Assembly: GCF_030271835.1 (NCBI RefSeq)
Contig: NZ_CP127389.1
Span: 3,074,001 to 3,138,000 of the forward strand
Direction: 5' to 3'
Length of the DNA: 64,000 nt
Origin: Proteus appendicitidis
GTDB lineage: Bacteria > Pseudomonadota > Gammaproteobacteria > Enterobacterales > Enterobacteriaceae
Each line of letters starts with the position of its first letter. Position 1 is the stretch's first letter. The position numbers were made by a program, and so were the translations under genes. Positions 18,327-28,306 of this stretch are shown here, piece by piece. The notes beneath the pieces were generated by a model. The model saw nothing but the letters and a program-made list of their open reading frames with translations, made no database searches and was not told the origin of the DNA.

Positions 18327-18385
18327 GCGTTTTCTTAATGGATAAAAACAAGCGGTAGCTTGCTCAGTGGATATTGGAGCGAATG

Positions 18386-20506
18386 ATGTTTGCGAAAGAT
18401 AAAAAAAATAATTCGACCTCTCAACTTGGTGGATTAAAAAAGAAAGCGCTCGATAAAGCGCAAGCGTTAGCAATTTCTAAAGCAACCTCAGCCCTTTCAG
18501 ACTCTACTCAGCAAGCCCTCGCCACAGCTCAGACGGCACAACAAGGGCTTTCGCAAGCCTCATCCATGGCATCTCAAGCCTCAGCGCTTATTCCTGGCGA
18601 TGGTTTTACGGGAGGAGTAAAAAGCGACGATATGCCCGGGCTAACCTTCTCTGAAGGATTAGCTAAAAATAAAGCCTATGCCCAACTGTTAGATTCGCTA
18701 TTAGGTGCGGTATCACCTTCGGGTTTAGTTTTCACCTGCCAAATTGCCGGATTGCCTGAAAGCACCTTTCAAGTCACTGAATTTAACTTAAACGAAGGGT
18801 TATCACGTTTATTTTCGCTCTCCATTAGCGCGGTTACCACCTTGCCTTTCATCGATTTTCAATCACTGTTAGGTGTGGCGTCCTCGTTAACCGTAAAACG
18901 CAATGGTAAAGAAGTCCGCACCGTGCGTGGAATATTAGCGGGCGCGGTGCAAGGCAATACTGATGGTGTAAAAACGTGGTATCACTTTGATATTCGCCCT
19001 GAAATGTGGGTAATGACGCTGAATCAAGACAGCCGTATTTTTCAGCATAAAAAAGTGCCTGAGATTTTAAAAACGCTGTTAGAAGAAGCCCATATCAAAG
19101 CAGACAGCAAATTTTACCGCGATGATTTACACCAAAAACGCCCTTATATCACACAAAAACGGGAATCCGCCTATGCGTTTTGGTGCCGTTTAGCTTTTGA
19201 AGAAGGGATTAACTTTTGGTTTGAAGAGAACCAACTGTTTTATAGCGATGAACATATGGGGATGACTGCGGGCATTCACCTAACCTATAACCCTCAAGCG
19301 GAAAGCGATATTACCGACAGCACGGCAACCACATGGCAATACGGTGAATATCTCTGTGTCGATGAAACCATTCAAAAAGACAATAACTTTATCCGCCCTT
19401 CTTACCCGTTAGCCCATCAAGCCAAATTAGAAAAAGGCGGTCAGCATAGCGTGTTTGAAAGCTATGGACGTTTTCAAGAAGATGCACAAGCAGCACCTCT
19501 CACCGCCATACGTTTTGAACAACTGCGCAACGGCAGTCGTGTGGGACGCGCCAGCACCAACTGTTTTGCCTTAATGCCGGGCAAGATTTTCTCGCTAAGC
19601 AACCACCCTAATTTAATGATGAATGACAACTGGCAAGTCATTCAAGTTTCGCATCATGGTGTACAGCCGTTAGCAGATAACGGTGGTGGCGAAGGGACTC
19701 AACTGTCTAATAGCGTCGAATTTATTCCCGGTACGCAAGAATGGCGTCCTCCACATCATTATAAACCCACTGCCGATGGCGATGAAGTTGCCACTGTGGT
19801 GGGACCTCCGGGTGAAGAGATTTACGTCAATGAAGTGGGTGCGGTGAAGGTCTATTTTCATTGGGATCGCTATGGCAAACCCGATCACAGTGCCTCGTGT
19901 TGGGTGCGCGTGGCGATGGGTTGGAATGGTAATGGCTATGGTTTTTCAGCCGTACCGCGTATCGGGCAAGAGGTGATTGTCTCTTATTTAAATGGCGATA
20001 TTGATAGACCGATTATCACCGGTTGCACCTATAACGGTCGCAACGCGCCACCGTTGAAATTTCCTGAAAATATGACTCGCACCACAATCAAAACCAAAAC
20101 CCATAAGGGTGACGGCTTTAATGAACTGCGCTTTGAAGATGCCGGCGGTAAGCAGGAGATTTTTATTCATGCGCAAAAGGATATGAATACCGTGGTGCTT
20201 AACAATCGCACGACGCATGTCCTTAATAGCCACGCTGAAATTATCGATAAAAATCAAGAAATGGTGGTGAAAGGTAATCGTACTGAAACCATTAATGAAA
20301 ACAACACTGAATCGGTTGGTCAACATAAAAAAATCAGTGTGGGTAACACGTTAGCCATCGATGCAGGGGATGCCCTTGAACTGCGTTGCGGTGCCAGCGT
20401 GCTAAGAATGGATAGCGCAGGTCATATCACCATTAATGGTACAGAGTTTAGCTTTGAAGCCTCAGGTCCGGTGCAGATCTCGGGCAAAGATGTCGATATC
20501 AACTAG
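18386..20506 (+). CDS. vgrG: VgrG, T6SS spike protein with an N-terminal helical extension
   Basis: About 706 residues. From about residue 112 it follows the VgrG plan: SGLVFTCQIAGLP gp27-like start, LNEGLSRLFSLSISAV, PYITQKRESAYAFWCRLAFEEGINFWFE, the gp5-like OB region (VVGPPGEEIYVNEVGAVKVYFHWD, SCWVRVAMGWNG) and the C-terminal beta-prism repeats. It ends at the prism with no effector domain, so payload attaches through adaptors. Residues 1-110 are an extra Ala/Gln/Ser-rich helical segment that standard VgrGs lack. GGAG at 18376-18379 fits the ATG at 18386 best; TTG 18374 and ATG 18383 are alternatives. It is followed closely by the adaptor and Rhs genes, consistent with delivery of that effector. 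Confidence 0.92.
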   Translation: MFAKDKKNNSTSQLGGLKKKALDKAQALAISKATSALSDSTQQALATAQTAQQGLSQASSMASQASALIPGDGFTGGVKSDDMPGLTFSEGLAKNKAYAQLLDSLLGAVSPSGLVFTCQIAGLPESTFQVTEFNLNEGLSRLFSLSISAVTTLPFIDFQSLLGVASSLTVKRNGKEVRTVRGILAGAVQGNTDGVKTWYHFDIRPEMWVMTLNQDSRIFQHKKVPEILKTLLEEAHIKADSKFYRDDLHQKRPYITQKRESAYAFWCRLAFEEGINFWFEENQLFYSDEHMGMTAGIHLTYNPQAESDITDSTATTWQYGEYLCVDETIQKDNNFIRPSYPLAHQAKLEKGGQHSVFESYGRFQEDAQAAPLTAIRFEQLRNGSRVGRASTNCFALMPGKIFSLSNHPNLMMNDNWQVIQVSHHGVQPLADNGGGEGTQLSNSVEFIPGTQEWRPPHHYKPTADGDEVATVVGPPGEEIYVNEVGAVKVYFHWDRYGKPDHSASCWVRVAMGWNGNGYGFSAVPRIGQEVIVSYLNGDIDRPIITGCTYNGRNAPPLKFPENMTRTTIKTKTHKGDGFNELRFEDAGGKQEIFIHAQKDMNTVVLNNRTTHVLNSHAEIIDKNQEMVVKGNRTETINENNTESVGQHKKISVGNTLAIDAGDALELRCGASVLRMDSAGHITINGTEFSFEASGPVQISGKDVDIN

Positions 20507-20515
20507 GGGTTTCGG

Positions 20516-21520
20516 ATGCTCGCTCACGTTATTAACCAGACTCCTTTTCCTCATTTTTCCTTTGAAAAACTGGGGTATAAAGATGAACATTGGCAAACTC
20601 TTGCAGTAAAAGTCACTTGTGATTTTGATCCTCTCACGGGCAGATGTGACATTGCTGATGAGCAAAAAACGCTCATTATGGCAGATATTTACCGCACAAC
20701 GCCTGAAAATAGCAGTTTATTGCACGAAACAGATCTTGTGTCTTATAAACCCAATGCTGAAATATATCTTGTGGGTACCGCCCGAACATTAGATGAAACG
20801 CCTTTAGCTCAATGGGAAACCGAGCTATCAATAGGTCAAATACATAAAAAATTGACCCTCAGTGGGTCTCGTTATTGGGAACATCACCATGATTGGCAAT
20901 TAAGCCCTCCACAGCCTATTTCTGCCTTACCGCTTATTTATGAGAATGCTTATGGTGGCAAGAATAGTCTTCAAGAAGCTTATGAGAAAAATCCGGTTGG
21001 TTTAGGTTGGTATGAGAGTCGCTATCTTGATAAGGCATTTCAATATCCAGCTCCTCAAATTCACTATCCCCTTTCAGAACAAGCATTCCACCTGAATAAA
21101 CCGTGGGATGTAGCGGGCTATGGGCAATATAGCCGTTGGTGGCAACAACGATCACAATTTGCAGGTACCTATAAAGACGAATGGCTCAATCAAATAAAGC
21201 CTTATTATCCTGATGATTTTAAGTCTAATTTCTTTATGAGTACGCCAGCAGATCAGCATCAACAAGGCTTTTTTGTGGGTAATGAAACCCTCTCATTAAG
21301 CGGTTTTTTCGCACAAACACCTCGTGTAGACCTTGTTTTACCTCATATTGGTTTTGTTGCCATTCCTTATTTGTCTCATTCAGAAGCCCCCTATGAGTTA
21401 TTAAAGCTAGACACAATATGTGTATCACTTGATGAACAAAAGCTATACCTCACATGGCGTTATCGCCAATTGATTTCGACGATGGAAAGCACGCTGCAAC
21501 TTCAGGCTTATAAGTTGTAA
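20516..21520 (+). CDS. DUF2169-family T6SS effector adaptor/chaperone
   Basis: 334 residues of the DUF2169 family: the N-terminal NQTPFPHFSFEKLG, VKVTCDFD, the LVGTAR segment (about residues 82-87), ALPLIYENAYGG (about 138-149) and the ENPVG-like KNPVGLGWY (about 160-168), and the RYWEHHHDWQLSPP stretch. DUF2169 proteins bind PAAR-like effectors and help load them on VgrG; they are usually encoded between vgrG and the effector, as here. ATG at 20516 follows AGGGG nine bases after the vgrG stop. No signal peptide, so it is cytoplasmic. Confidence 0.86.
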   Translation: MLAHVINQTPFPHFSFEKLGYKDEHWQTLAVKVTCDFDPLTGRCDIADEQKTLIMADIYRTTPENSSLLHETDLVSYKPNAEIYLVGTARTLDETPLAQWETELSIGQIHKKLTLSGSRYWEHHHDWQLSPPQPISALPLIYENAYGGKNSLQEAYEKNPVGLGWYESRYLDKAFQYPAPQIHYPLSEQAFHLNKPWDVAGYGQYSRWWQQRSQFAGTYKDEWLNQIKPYYPDDFKSNFFMSTPADQHQQGFFVGNETLSLSGFFAQTPRVDLVLPHIGFVAIPYLSHSEAPYELLKLDTICVSLDEQKLYLTWRYRQLISTMESTLQLQAYKL

Positions 21521-21534
21521 TAAGGATATTACTC

Positions 21535-24500
21535 ATGACAAAAAAAATCGTCGGGAATAAAAATGCCGATTACTGCGTTATCGCCACAGGTCCTGATGTT
21601 TGCCAAGTGGGCAATGTTGTTGTTCCCTTTGACAGTTTTCAACAACTCAGTGCAGAAGAAACCTATGTTTCTACGGTACGTGTGAATGGTGTTCCTACAT
21701 TAACGGTGGGAAGTGTGATTAAAGGAACACAGGGAAACGCAGGCACTGGCATTGTTTCAGGCACCAGCTTAGGGCGTGGAAACTGTATTATCACCAGTGG
21801 ATCGCCTTCTGTGCGTTTTTGTGGACAATCGGCTGCTTTTCATGGCTCTGACGTCATGATGAACAACAATAATGTACCGGGTCGCCTCTATTCTGAAGAA
21901 AAAGCCCTACAAAAAGCCAATGAAGCCACAGAAATTTCCGCTGAAGCACCACCAGAAAAAAAACTCCCAGAGCAGATGACCTATCGAGAACTAAAGCACT
22001 TGATAGACGATACAGAGCATGAAGCAGAATTAATCGGAGGAAAAAACTTACCCGATACCACCATAGGCGCAGGAAAAGGCTTTTTAAATGGTTTAATTGG
22101 TTTGGTTGAAACCGTTGCCAAAGCCAATGCCGTCAGTGCGTCCTATCAAATGGAATCGCAAGCCAATGGTCCTGCAACATGGTTTATGTCAGAAGAAGGA
22201 AAACAGCAATACACTGAAACAATGACGTCACTTGCTCATGAAATGCGCAAAGAGGAAAACTTACCTCAATTTGAACGACTAAAATACGACAACCAAGCAC
22301 AAGAATCAGGTGCCTTAATAGAAGAAGTGGGTGAATACGTTTTTCTCACCAAAGCGGCAGCCAGCTTACTACAAAATGGCATTAAAGCATTACCCCGTCT
22401 CATTCGAAAAGATCCACCTCCGCCGAAAGAAGCCACGGTATTAACCAAACCACAGGGTGAAAATAGCGCCAATATAAAGCCCAATAAATCCTGCAACAGT
22501 AAAGCGGTCTGTGAATCCGATCCTGTTAACGTTGCCACAGGTGATTTTATTCAAGTTTGGGAAGTGCTCTCCCTTTCAGGGTTGTTACCCATTTCATTAC
22601 AACGAACCTATCGTTCAACAGGTACGGCATCCGGCTTATTTGGTCCCAAATGGACAGATAACTGGTCAATATTCTTAGAAATTCAATCGGATAATATTAT
22701 TTATCACAATGAGGAAGGGGCGCAAATCACCTATCCTTATACAGATACTCACCTCAATATCCGTAATACTTATTATCCCCATGTTCTACTCTCTGGTGAT
22801 ATAAAAGCTAACATTAGTTTATTCGATAATCGCACCCAGTTAACACATCATTTCAACCATATCGATGGATCTTATCGACGCCTCTCTGCCATTACAGATA
22901 ATAATCATCAACGTATTGATTTTATTTACAACGAACAGCATCAATTAATCTCTGTATCACGTAATGGTATTACAGCGCTTTACTTGGACTATCATTCTCA
23001 TCAATTAAATCATATCACCTTAGCCAATAAGGTTATCTATCAGCCTTTAGTCACTTGTCAGTATGATAAACAAGGTTATTTGAGTGAATGTAACGCTTAT
23101 CAGCAGAATCACTTATGGCATGAATATACTGCCGAAGGTTTTATGTCTCGTTGGCATGATACAGACCAAACGGATTATTACCTTGAATATGACAAATATG
23201 GCAGAGCGATAAAAAACAGCTCACCCTCCGGTTATTGGTGTGGTGGTTTTATTTATGATGATGTTCATAAGATGACCACCTATTTCAACGATGAAGGAGA
23301 ACAATCTTACTATTATTATAATGATGCAGGTCTTGTTACACATGCAATTGATGCATTAGGGCGTGAAACCAAAACACAATGGCATAATAATCAAAAAATA
23401 AGTGAAACCAATGCATTAGGGCAAACAACTGCTTATATCTATCATTATGATGGCAATATTGCACAAATTACCTTTCCCGATGAGCGTTCCATTGAGTATC
23501 AATATAATACTCAAGGTCAATTGATAGAATATGTCTCCCCCTTTGGCGATAAATGGCAACTGACCTACGACGACAAAGGTAATTTAACCACAGTGACCGA
23601 TCCGCAAGGTCGCCAACAAGCCTATGAATACAGCCAACATGGCGAACTGCTTAAAGCTATTCAACCGAATGGTGCGCAGTGGCAATATGAATATAACCAC
23701 GCAAATCAATTAATAAAAAGCACCAACCCTTATCAACACAGCACCGAATACCAAAGCGATGAGCTAGGTCGATTACTGCAAGTCACTAATGCGCTAAACC
23801 ACACCACTCGCTATCAATACAGCAAAGAGCATGATGGTGTTAATGGCAGTCTCAGCGATATTTTACTGCCTGATGATATTCATCAACATATTGAATATGA
23901 CAGCGAACGCCGTGTTGTCGCCGTCACCGATGGCGAAGGCAAAACTACGCGCTATCGCTATGGTGCTTTTGATTTATTACTTGCCACAATACGCCCTGAT
24001 GGGACGGAAATTCGCTTTGAATATGACTCACTCACACGACTGAAAAAAGTCATCAACGCCACAGGGGATGTCTATTCTTATGAGCGTGATAAAGCCGGTC
24101 AAATCATTCGTGAAGTGGATTTTTCCGGACGTGAAATTCAATACCGTTACGACCGCTTAGGGCGACGTATTGCAACTCATTATCCAGATAATCATGAACT
24201 CCGTTATCATTATGATGAGACAGGATTAGTTACCGAACAAAGCATTTGGCTGGCTGATGGCATTGAGCATAAGTGCCTTTCTACCACCACGTATCAATAC
24301 AATGAACGCTTGCAACTTATTCGTGCCACCAATCCTGATTCGGTGGTGGAATTTGAGTATGACGACCAAGGGCATTTGTGTTGTGAGCGTATTAATGGGC
24401 AAGAAATTAAGCATCAATGGGATGAAGAGCACGATACCCTCACCCAAACCCGCTTTGGTGAGCGTGAACTTCATTATGCTTTCGGTCAACTCCATGAACT

Positions 24501-26037
24501 GACTTCACTGCAAGTCAACCAACATGCGCCATTGCAGTTTAGTTATAACGCACTGGGACAAGAGTTTTTACGCCAAAGCCAAGCGGGTTTTGCTAATTCG
24601 AGCCATTACACCGCCACTGGCTTGTTAGCCCATCAACGTGCAGGACAGGGAACGGAGTCCTTTTTACAATCGCTACACGATAATCCGCTTCAACCGCCAA
24701 TATCGACCGATGTTCACCGAGGTTATCAATACGATAAAGCCTTTAATCTGGTCAATATCGACGATGCTCGCTGGAACCGTACACAATATCGCTATAACAC
24801 CAACGACCAAATTGTTGAAACCCAATACAGCAACCAGTTTGAACGTCAAAGCGAGAAGTTTCAGTACGATAGCAATCTCAATATCACCGAGCACCAGTTT
24901 ATCCCATCTGATGCACAAGGTGCCTTTTTGCAACTGGCACAACAGCAACAAAAAGGGCGTGTCACTCGTCGTATCACAGCCAAAGGTTATCAAGATTATC
25001 ACTACGACATTAATGGTCGATTAACGCAAAAAGTGGTTTATCAGCACGGTTTTCGGGCGAAAACGTGGTATTACCAATGGAATACCCTTAACCAACTTAT
25101 CGCCTGTTTTAATCCTGAGGGGGAATGCTGGCGTTATACCTATGATGCTTTTGGCAGAAGGCTTAGTAAAAGTAAAGTGGTCGATAATCGCCCTACGCCG
25201 CCTTTAAGCTCGCCCTTTAAAAATAAACGCGTTCAGCGTGTGGATTACCTGTGGTCGGGCAACCAAATGGTGCAAGAAACCCCGATTTATGCCGATGGCA
25301 CCCCTGCTTATGATTCGCAAATTCAGTGGCTCTACCAGCCCAATGAAATCACTCCCACAGCCCGTTATCAATGCGGAAAATTGCATTATGTCGTCACTGA
25401 CCATCAAGGCACCCCACGAGAAATCTTTAGCGAAAAAGGGATTGTAAGCTGGGCGGGACGGTTAAATACCTGGGGACAAATGGCTTTTTGGCAATCCCAT
25501 GATAATTATGCCGATAACGACCCAGAATACACTGAATGCCATTTTCGGTTTGCCGGACAATATGAAGATAAAGAAAGTGGCTTGTATTACAATCGCTTTC
25601 GCTACTATGATAAGGACACAGGGCAATATATTTCGCCAGACCCTATCGGATTATTAGGTGGCTTTAATCCGTATGGGTATGTGCATTGTCCGACGGGTTG
25701 GGTAGATCCGTTTGGGCTAATTCCTTGTCCCCCTAAGTTTAGTGAAAATTTTGATAAAAAATTGAAAAAACACGCTCAAGATATATATGAAACTTCAAGA
25801 AGATTAGGAGTTCCTGTTGCAAAAGGTGATAAGGATGGTATGAAAAACTTCATTCTATCCATTGTTAATGATGATAAAAATTTAGTTAATCCTAATTTTA
25901 AATGGAATACAATTGAATCAACAAGAATTTATGTTAAAGGTGATGCTATTGTATTGATAAATAATTCTACAAATGAAATTTTAACATTTCTTCATAAGAA
26001 CAGAATATCACCTTACTTACAGGAGGCTATAAAATGA
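21535..26037 (+). CDS. Rhs-family T6SS effector with PAAR-like N-terminus and C-terminal toxin
   Basis: 1500 residues. Residues ~1-125 form a PAAR-like (DUF4150) domain with GTSLGRGNCIITSGSPSV; a linker follows, then the DUF6531-type SDPVNVATGDF motif (about 325-335). Residues ~400-1340 are YD repeats that build the Rhs cocoon. The conserved core end, YYNRFRYYDKDTGQY through SPDPIGLLGG to WVDPFGL (about 1351-1397), contains the aspartate pair used for self-cleavage in studied Rhs proteins. The ~100 residues after it are the variable toxin: two N-terminal helices with KKHAQDI, then strands including STRIYVKGDAIVLI and NEILTFLHKN. I do not recognise the toxin family; a small RNase fold of the BECR kind is a guess. 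The toxin part is sharply AT-rich. The stop overlaps the immunity start. Confidence 0.93.
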   Translation: MTKKIVGNKNADYCVIATGPDVCQVGNVVVPFDSFQQLSAEETYVSTVRVNGVPTLTVGSVIKGTQGNAGTGIVSGTSLGRGNCIITSGSPSVRFCGQSAAFHGSDVMMNNNNVPGRLYSEEKALQKANEATEISAEAPPEKKLPEQMTYRELKHLIDDTEHEAELIGGKNLPDTTIGAGKGFLNGLIGLVETVAKANAVSASYQMESQANGPATWFMSEEGKQQYTETMTSLAHEMRKEENLPQFERLKYDNQAQESGALIEEVGEYVFLTKAAASLLQNGIKALPRLIRKDPPPPKEATVLTKPQGENSANIKPNKSCNSKAVCESDPVNVATGDFIQVWEVLSLSGLLPISLQRTYRSTGTASGLFGPKWTDNWSIFLEIQSDNIIYHNEEGAQITYPYTDTHLNIRNTYYPHVLLSGDIKANISLFDNRTQLTHHFNHIDGSYRRLSAITDNNHQRIDFIYNEQHQLISVSRNGITALYLDYHSHQLNHITLANKVIYQPLVTCQYDKQGYLSECNAYQQNHLWHEYTAEGFMSRWHDTDQTDYYLEYDKYGRAIKNSSPSGYWCGGFIYDDVHKMTTYFNDEGEQSYYYYNDAGLVTHAIDALGRETKTQWHNNQKISETNALGQTTAYIYHYDGNIAQITFPDERSIEYQYNTQGQLIEYVSPFGDKWQLTYDDKGNLTTVTDPQGRQQAYEYSQHGELLKAIQPNGAQWQYEYNHANQLIKSTNPYQHSTEYQSDELGRLLQVTNALNHTTRYQYSKEHDGVNGSLSDILLPDDIHQHIEYDSERRVVAVTDGEGKTTRYRYGAFDLLLATIRPDGTEIRFEYDSLTRLKKVINATGDVYSYERDKAGQIIREVDFSGREIQYRYDRLGRRIATHYPDNHELRYHYDETGLVTEQSIWLADGIEHKCLSTTTYQYNERLQLIRATNPDSVVEFEYDDQGHLCCERINGQEIKHQWDEEHDTLTQTRFGERELHYAFGQLHELTSLQVNQHAPLQFSYNALGQEFLRQSQAGFANSSHYTATGLLAHQRAGQGTESFLQSLHDNPLQPPISTDVHRGYQYDKAFNLVNIDDARWNRTQYRYNTNDQIVETQYSNQFERQSEKFQYDSNLNITEHQFIPSDAQGAFLQLAQQQQKGRVTRRITAKGYQDYHYDINGRLTQKVVYQHGFRAKTWYYQWNTLNQLIACFNPEGECWRYTYDAFGRRLSKSKVVDNRPTPPLSSPFKNKRVQRVDYLWSGNQMVQETPIYADGTPAYDSQIQWLYQPNEITPTARYQCGKLHYVVTDHQGTPREIFSEKGIVSWAGRLNTWGQMAFWQSHDNYADNDPEYTECHFRFAGQYEDKESGLYYNRFRYYDKDTGQYISPDPIGLLGGFNPYGYVHCPTGWVDPFGLIPCPPKFSENFDKKLKKHAQDIYETSRRLGVPVAKGDKDGMKNFILSIVNDDKNLVNPNFKWNTIESTRIYVKGDAIVLINNSTNEILTFLHKNRISPYLQEAIK

Positions 26038-26537
26038 AACAAGAAAAATTCCATCACTCGTTTTTAAAAAAAATATCTACACTTTTTTTTCTTAAAAAAA
26101 TAACAAGTATTATTTTTATTAATGATGAAGAAGGCGAAAATATAGATAACGTATTATTTTTTGAAATTAATTCAAAAAATGTTGTTGGATTTTATAAAAA
26201 TAATATCAATCCCTTCATTACCAGAGAAAAAATAAATGAACTTGATAGTTTCAACTTATATTCAACCTATAAAGAATTACATGAAATAAAGAAAACAATC
26301 ACACCTCCATTTATAGTGGAAAATATAAAATTATTTTTTAACTCAAATTATAATGAAATAATAGCAATTTACTTAGCTTCAAAGAATTTTGAATCATCTT
26401 TATTTATTATATTTTCAGAAGATGAAATTAATTTATATATTAATGAAAGAAAAAACCTAGATGAAATAATAAAAAACAACTTAATACAATTTAGAAATAA
26501 AGAATTTCTAGTGTTAGAAAAAAACACAGAAAAATAA
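26034..26537 (+). CDS. Immunity protein for the Rhs toxin tip
   Basis: 167 residues, AT-rich, no signal peptide, mixed alpha/beta with an N-terminal basic helix and a SSLFIIFSEDEINLYI segment. The ATG overlaps the Rhs stop (ATGA), with AGGAGG upstream inside the toxin coding sequence. Position, coupling and size are those of a cognate immunity gene that neutralises the toxin in the cytoplasm. The assignment comes from context, as I recognise no immunity family. Confidence 0.75.
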   Translation: MKQEKFHHSFLKKISTLFFLKKITSIIFINDEEGENIDNVLFFEINSKNVVGFYKNNINPFITREKINELDSFNLYSTYKELHEIKKTITPPFIVENIKLFFNSNYNEIIAIYLASKNFESSLFIIFSEDEINLYINERKNLDEIIKNNLIQFRNKEFLVLEKNTEK

Positions 26538-26684
26538 ACAAAATACAATTAAAGGATTTTTATAGATTATCCAATAAATAAAACACTCATCTTTATTATT
26601 AACTCGAAGCATATAAAATTATAAATCTCAGTCTAATTATAATGCAATTTGTGTTATTTAGATTGAGTATAGCATTCCAGAACA

Positions 26685-27616
26685 TATGATAAGGCATTTA
26701 ATCTGGTCAATATCGATAATGCTCACAGGAACCGTACACAATATCGCTATAACACCAACGACCAAATTGTTGGAACCCAATACAGCAACCAGTTTGAACA
26801 CCAAAGTGAGAAGTTTCAGTACGATAGCAACCTCAATATCACCGAGCACCAGTTTATTTCGTCTATCAACACGGTTTTCGGGCGATTTACCAGCCCAATG
26901 AAATTACTCCCACAGCCCGTTATCAACATGGAAAACTGCATTATGTGGTGACTGACCATCAAGGTACCCCGCGAGAAATCTTTAGCGAAAAAGGGATTTT
27001 CAGTTGGGCGGGACGGTTAAACACCTGGGGGCAAATGGCGTTTTGGCAATCTCATGATAATTATACCGATAACGACCCTGAATACACTGAATGCCATTTT
27101 CGGTTTGCCGGACAATATGAAGATAAAGAAAGAGGCTTGTATTACAATCGCTTTCGCTACTATGATAAGGACACTGGGCAATATATTTCGCCTGACCTTA
27201 TCGGATTATTAGGTGGCTTTAATCCGTATGGGTATGTGCATTGTCCAACGGGTTGGGTAGATCCGTTTGGGCTAATTCCATGTCCTCTTCCAGAAATAAA
27301 AGGTACACAAGAAGGTTTCAAAAAACCACAACAAATTGATGATATTAAGAAAGATATGCTAAATGGAAATTATGATTTTACATTAGATAAAGGTAGGATT
27401 TCTGTAATCATTGATCATAGAGGTGTTTATCATGTATCAGATGGACATCATAGAATGGCTGCAGCTCAAAAATTATATAAAGAAACCGGAAATGATTTTT
27501 ATATTAGAGAATTATTAAAATATACTAAGATAGATAGAGATTATATAGTCGCATCTTCACGGCCAATGCCATCAAGAAATTGGTGGGGGGTATTAAGAAA
27601 TAAATGGGGAATTTAA
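26685..27616 (+). pseudogene. Displaced Rhs 3' end with an alternative ParB-like toxin tip (cassette A)
   Basis: 26685-26862 matches the main rhs at 24730-24907. There are then two internal deletions: one joins the CAGTTTATT region to TATCAACACGGTTTTCGGGCG, the other joins that to the CAGCCCAATGAAAT region. These break the frame, so the 5' part ends early. From about 26,888 to 27,285 the copy tracks rhs 25,335-25,732 with scattered changes, including DPIG to DLIG. An open frame runs from a weak GTG at 26,945 to the stop at 27,614-27,616. After IPCPLPE comes a new ~105-residue tip with ISVIIDHRGVYHVSDG and DGHHRMAAAQKL, a ParB/Srx-type motif. With no N-terminal half or good start it is probably silent, or a donor for recombination. 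Confidence 0.85.
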
Positions 27617-27945
27617 TGAACAAAATAAATATATATATTGAAATGCTTAACAAGGCATTATCCTATATAAGAAATATTCAAAGCCTATCTACCTTAAAAA
27701 AAGCATTAGACAAGACTTGCTATCAAGAAGCAGAATTGTTGCATGATATTGTCAAATCACTATCCTACCCACAAATAACTGAACATGATATATATTTTCT
27801 TAATCATCATGCTCGTTACTATTTAGAAAATGCTAGCCCACAATATTTCAATAACTATAATTCTCATAAAAAAAATATTAAACTATTATTTAAATTAGTT
27901 CCAGAAAACTTAAAAGATAAGCTTGAGTGGGATGGACCAGAATAA
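27616..27945 (+). CDS. Immunity-like protein paired with the ParB-like tip
   Basis: 109 residues, mostly helical by eye (YIEMLNKALSYIRNIQ, EAELLHDIVKSLSY), cytoplasmic, AT-rich. The ATG at 27616 overlaps the toxin stop (TAATG) and has GGGGA six bases upstream; an in-frame ATG at 27604 lacks such a site. The overlap with a toxin tip is the normal toxin/immunity layout. The gene is intact although the toxin carrier is broken, which fits selection to keep immunity. Confidence 0.68.
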   Translation: MNKINIYIEMLNKALSYIRNIQSLSTLKKALDKTCYQEAELLHDIVKSLSYPQITEHDIYFLNHHARYYLENASPQYFNNYNSHKKNIKLLFKLVPENLKDKLEWDGPE

Positions 27946-27971
27946 CTTTTTATTTTAAATAATGAGACTGA

Positions 27972-28304
27972 TTATATAATGAAAGAAATTTATATTACAA
28001 TCGCTTTCGCTACTATGATAAGGACACAGGGCAATATATTTCGCCAGACCCTATCGGAATACATGTAGAGGTCGCACCTTTTAAAGACAATCCTGTTGCT
28101 AGTGCTAAAGATGTAGGTACAAATGGGCAGGGATCATATATAGAATTTGAAGTTCACAAAGATACTTTAGTTCAAACACATCTTGGTAGTAATAGAGTCA
28201 CAGCAATAATACCAAGTGAACGATCTTTATCTTTGAAAGATAAAAATGCAATATATAAAAAACAATCATGGTGGGATCGTATGATGAGAGGGAATTGTAA
28301 ATAA
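27972..28304 (+). pseudogene. Displaced Rhs junction with a third toxin tip (cassette B)
   Basis: The frame is open from 27972 to TAA at 28302-28304 but has no start codon of its own. 27992-28058 is identical to the main rhs core end (YYNRFRYY through SPDPIG). The sequence then switches directly to an unrelated ~80-residue tip (IHVEVAPFKDNPVAS, GSYIEFEVHKDTL, ending WWDRMMRGNCK). The LLGGFNPYGY through WVDPFGL part of the core is absent, so the second self-cleavage aspartate is missing. The tip may itself be a truncated C-terminal piece of a larger toxin. No family assigned. Confidence 0.78.
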
Positions 28305-28306
28305 TT

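Noticed and set aside
26686..26901. 71-codon frame starting at ATG 26686
   Set aside because: It is an alternative frame of the Rhs remnant; the same shifted frame also appears open in the parent rhs at 24,638-25,024.
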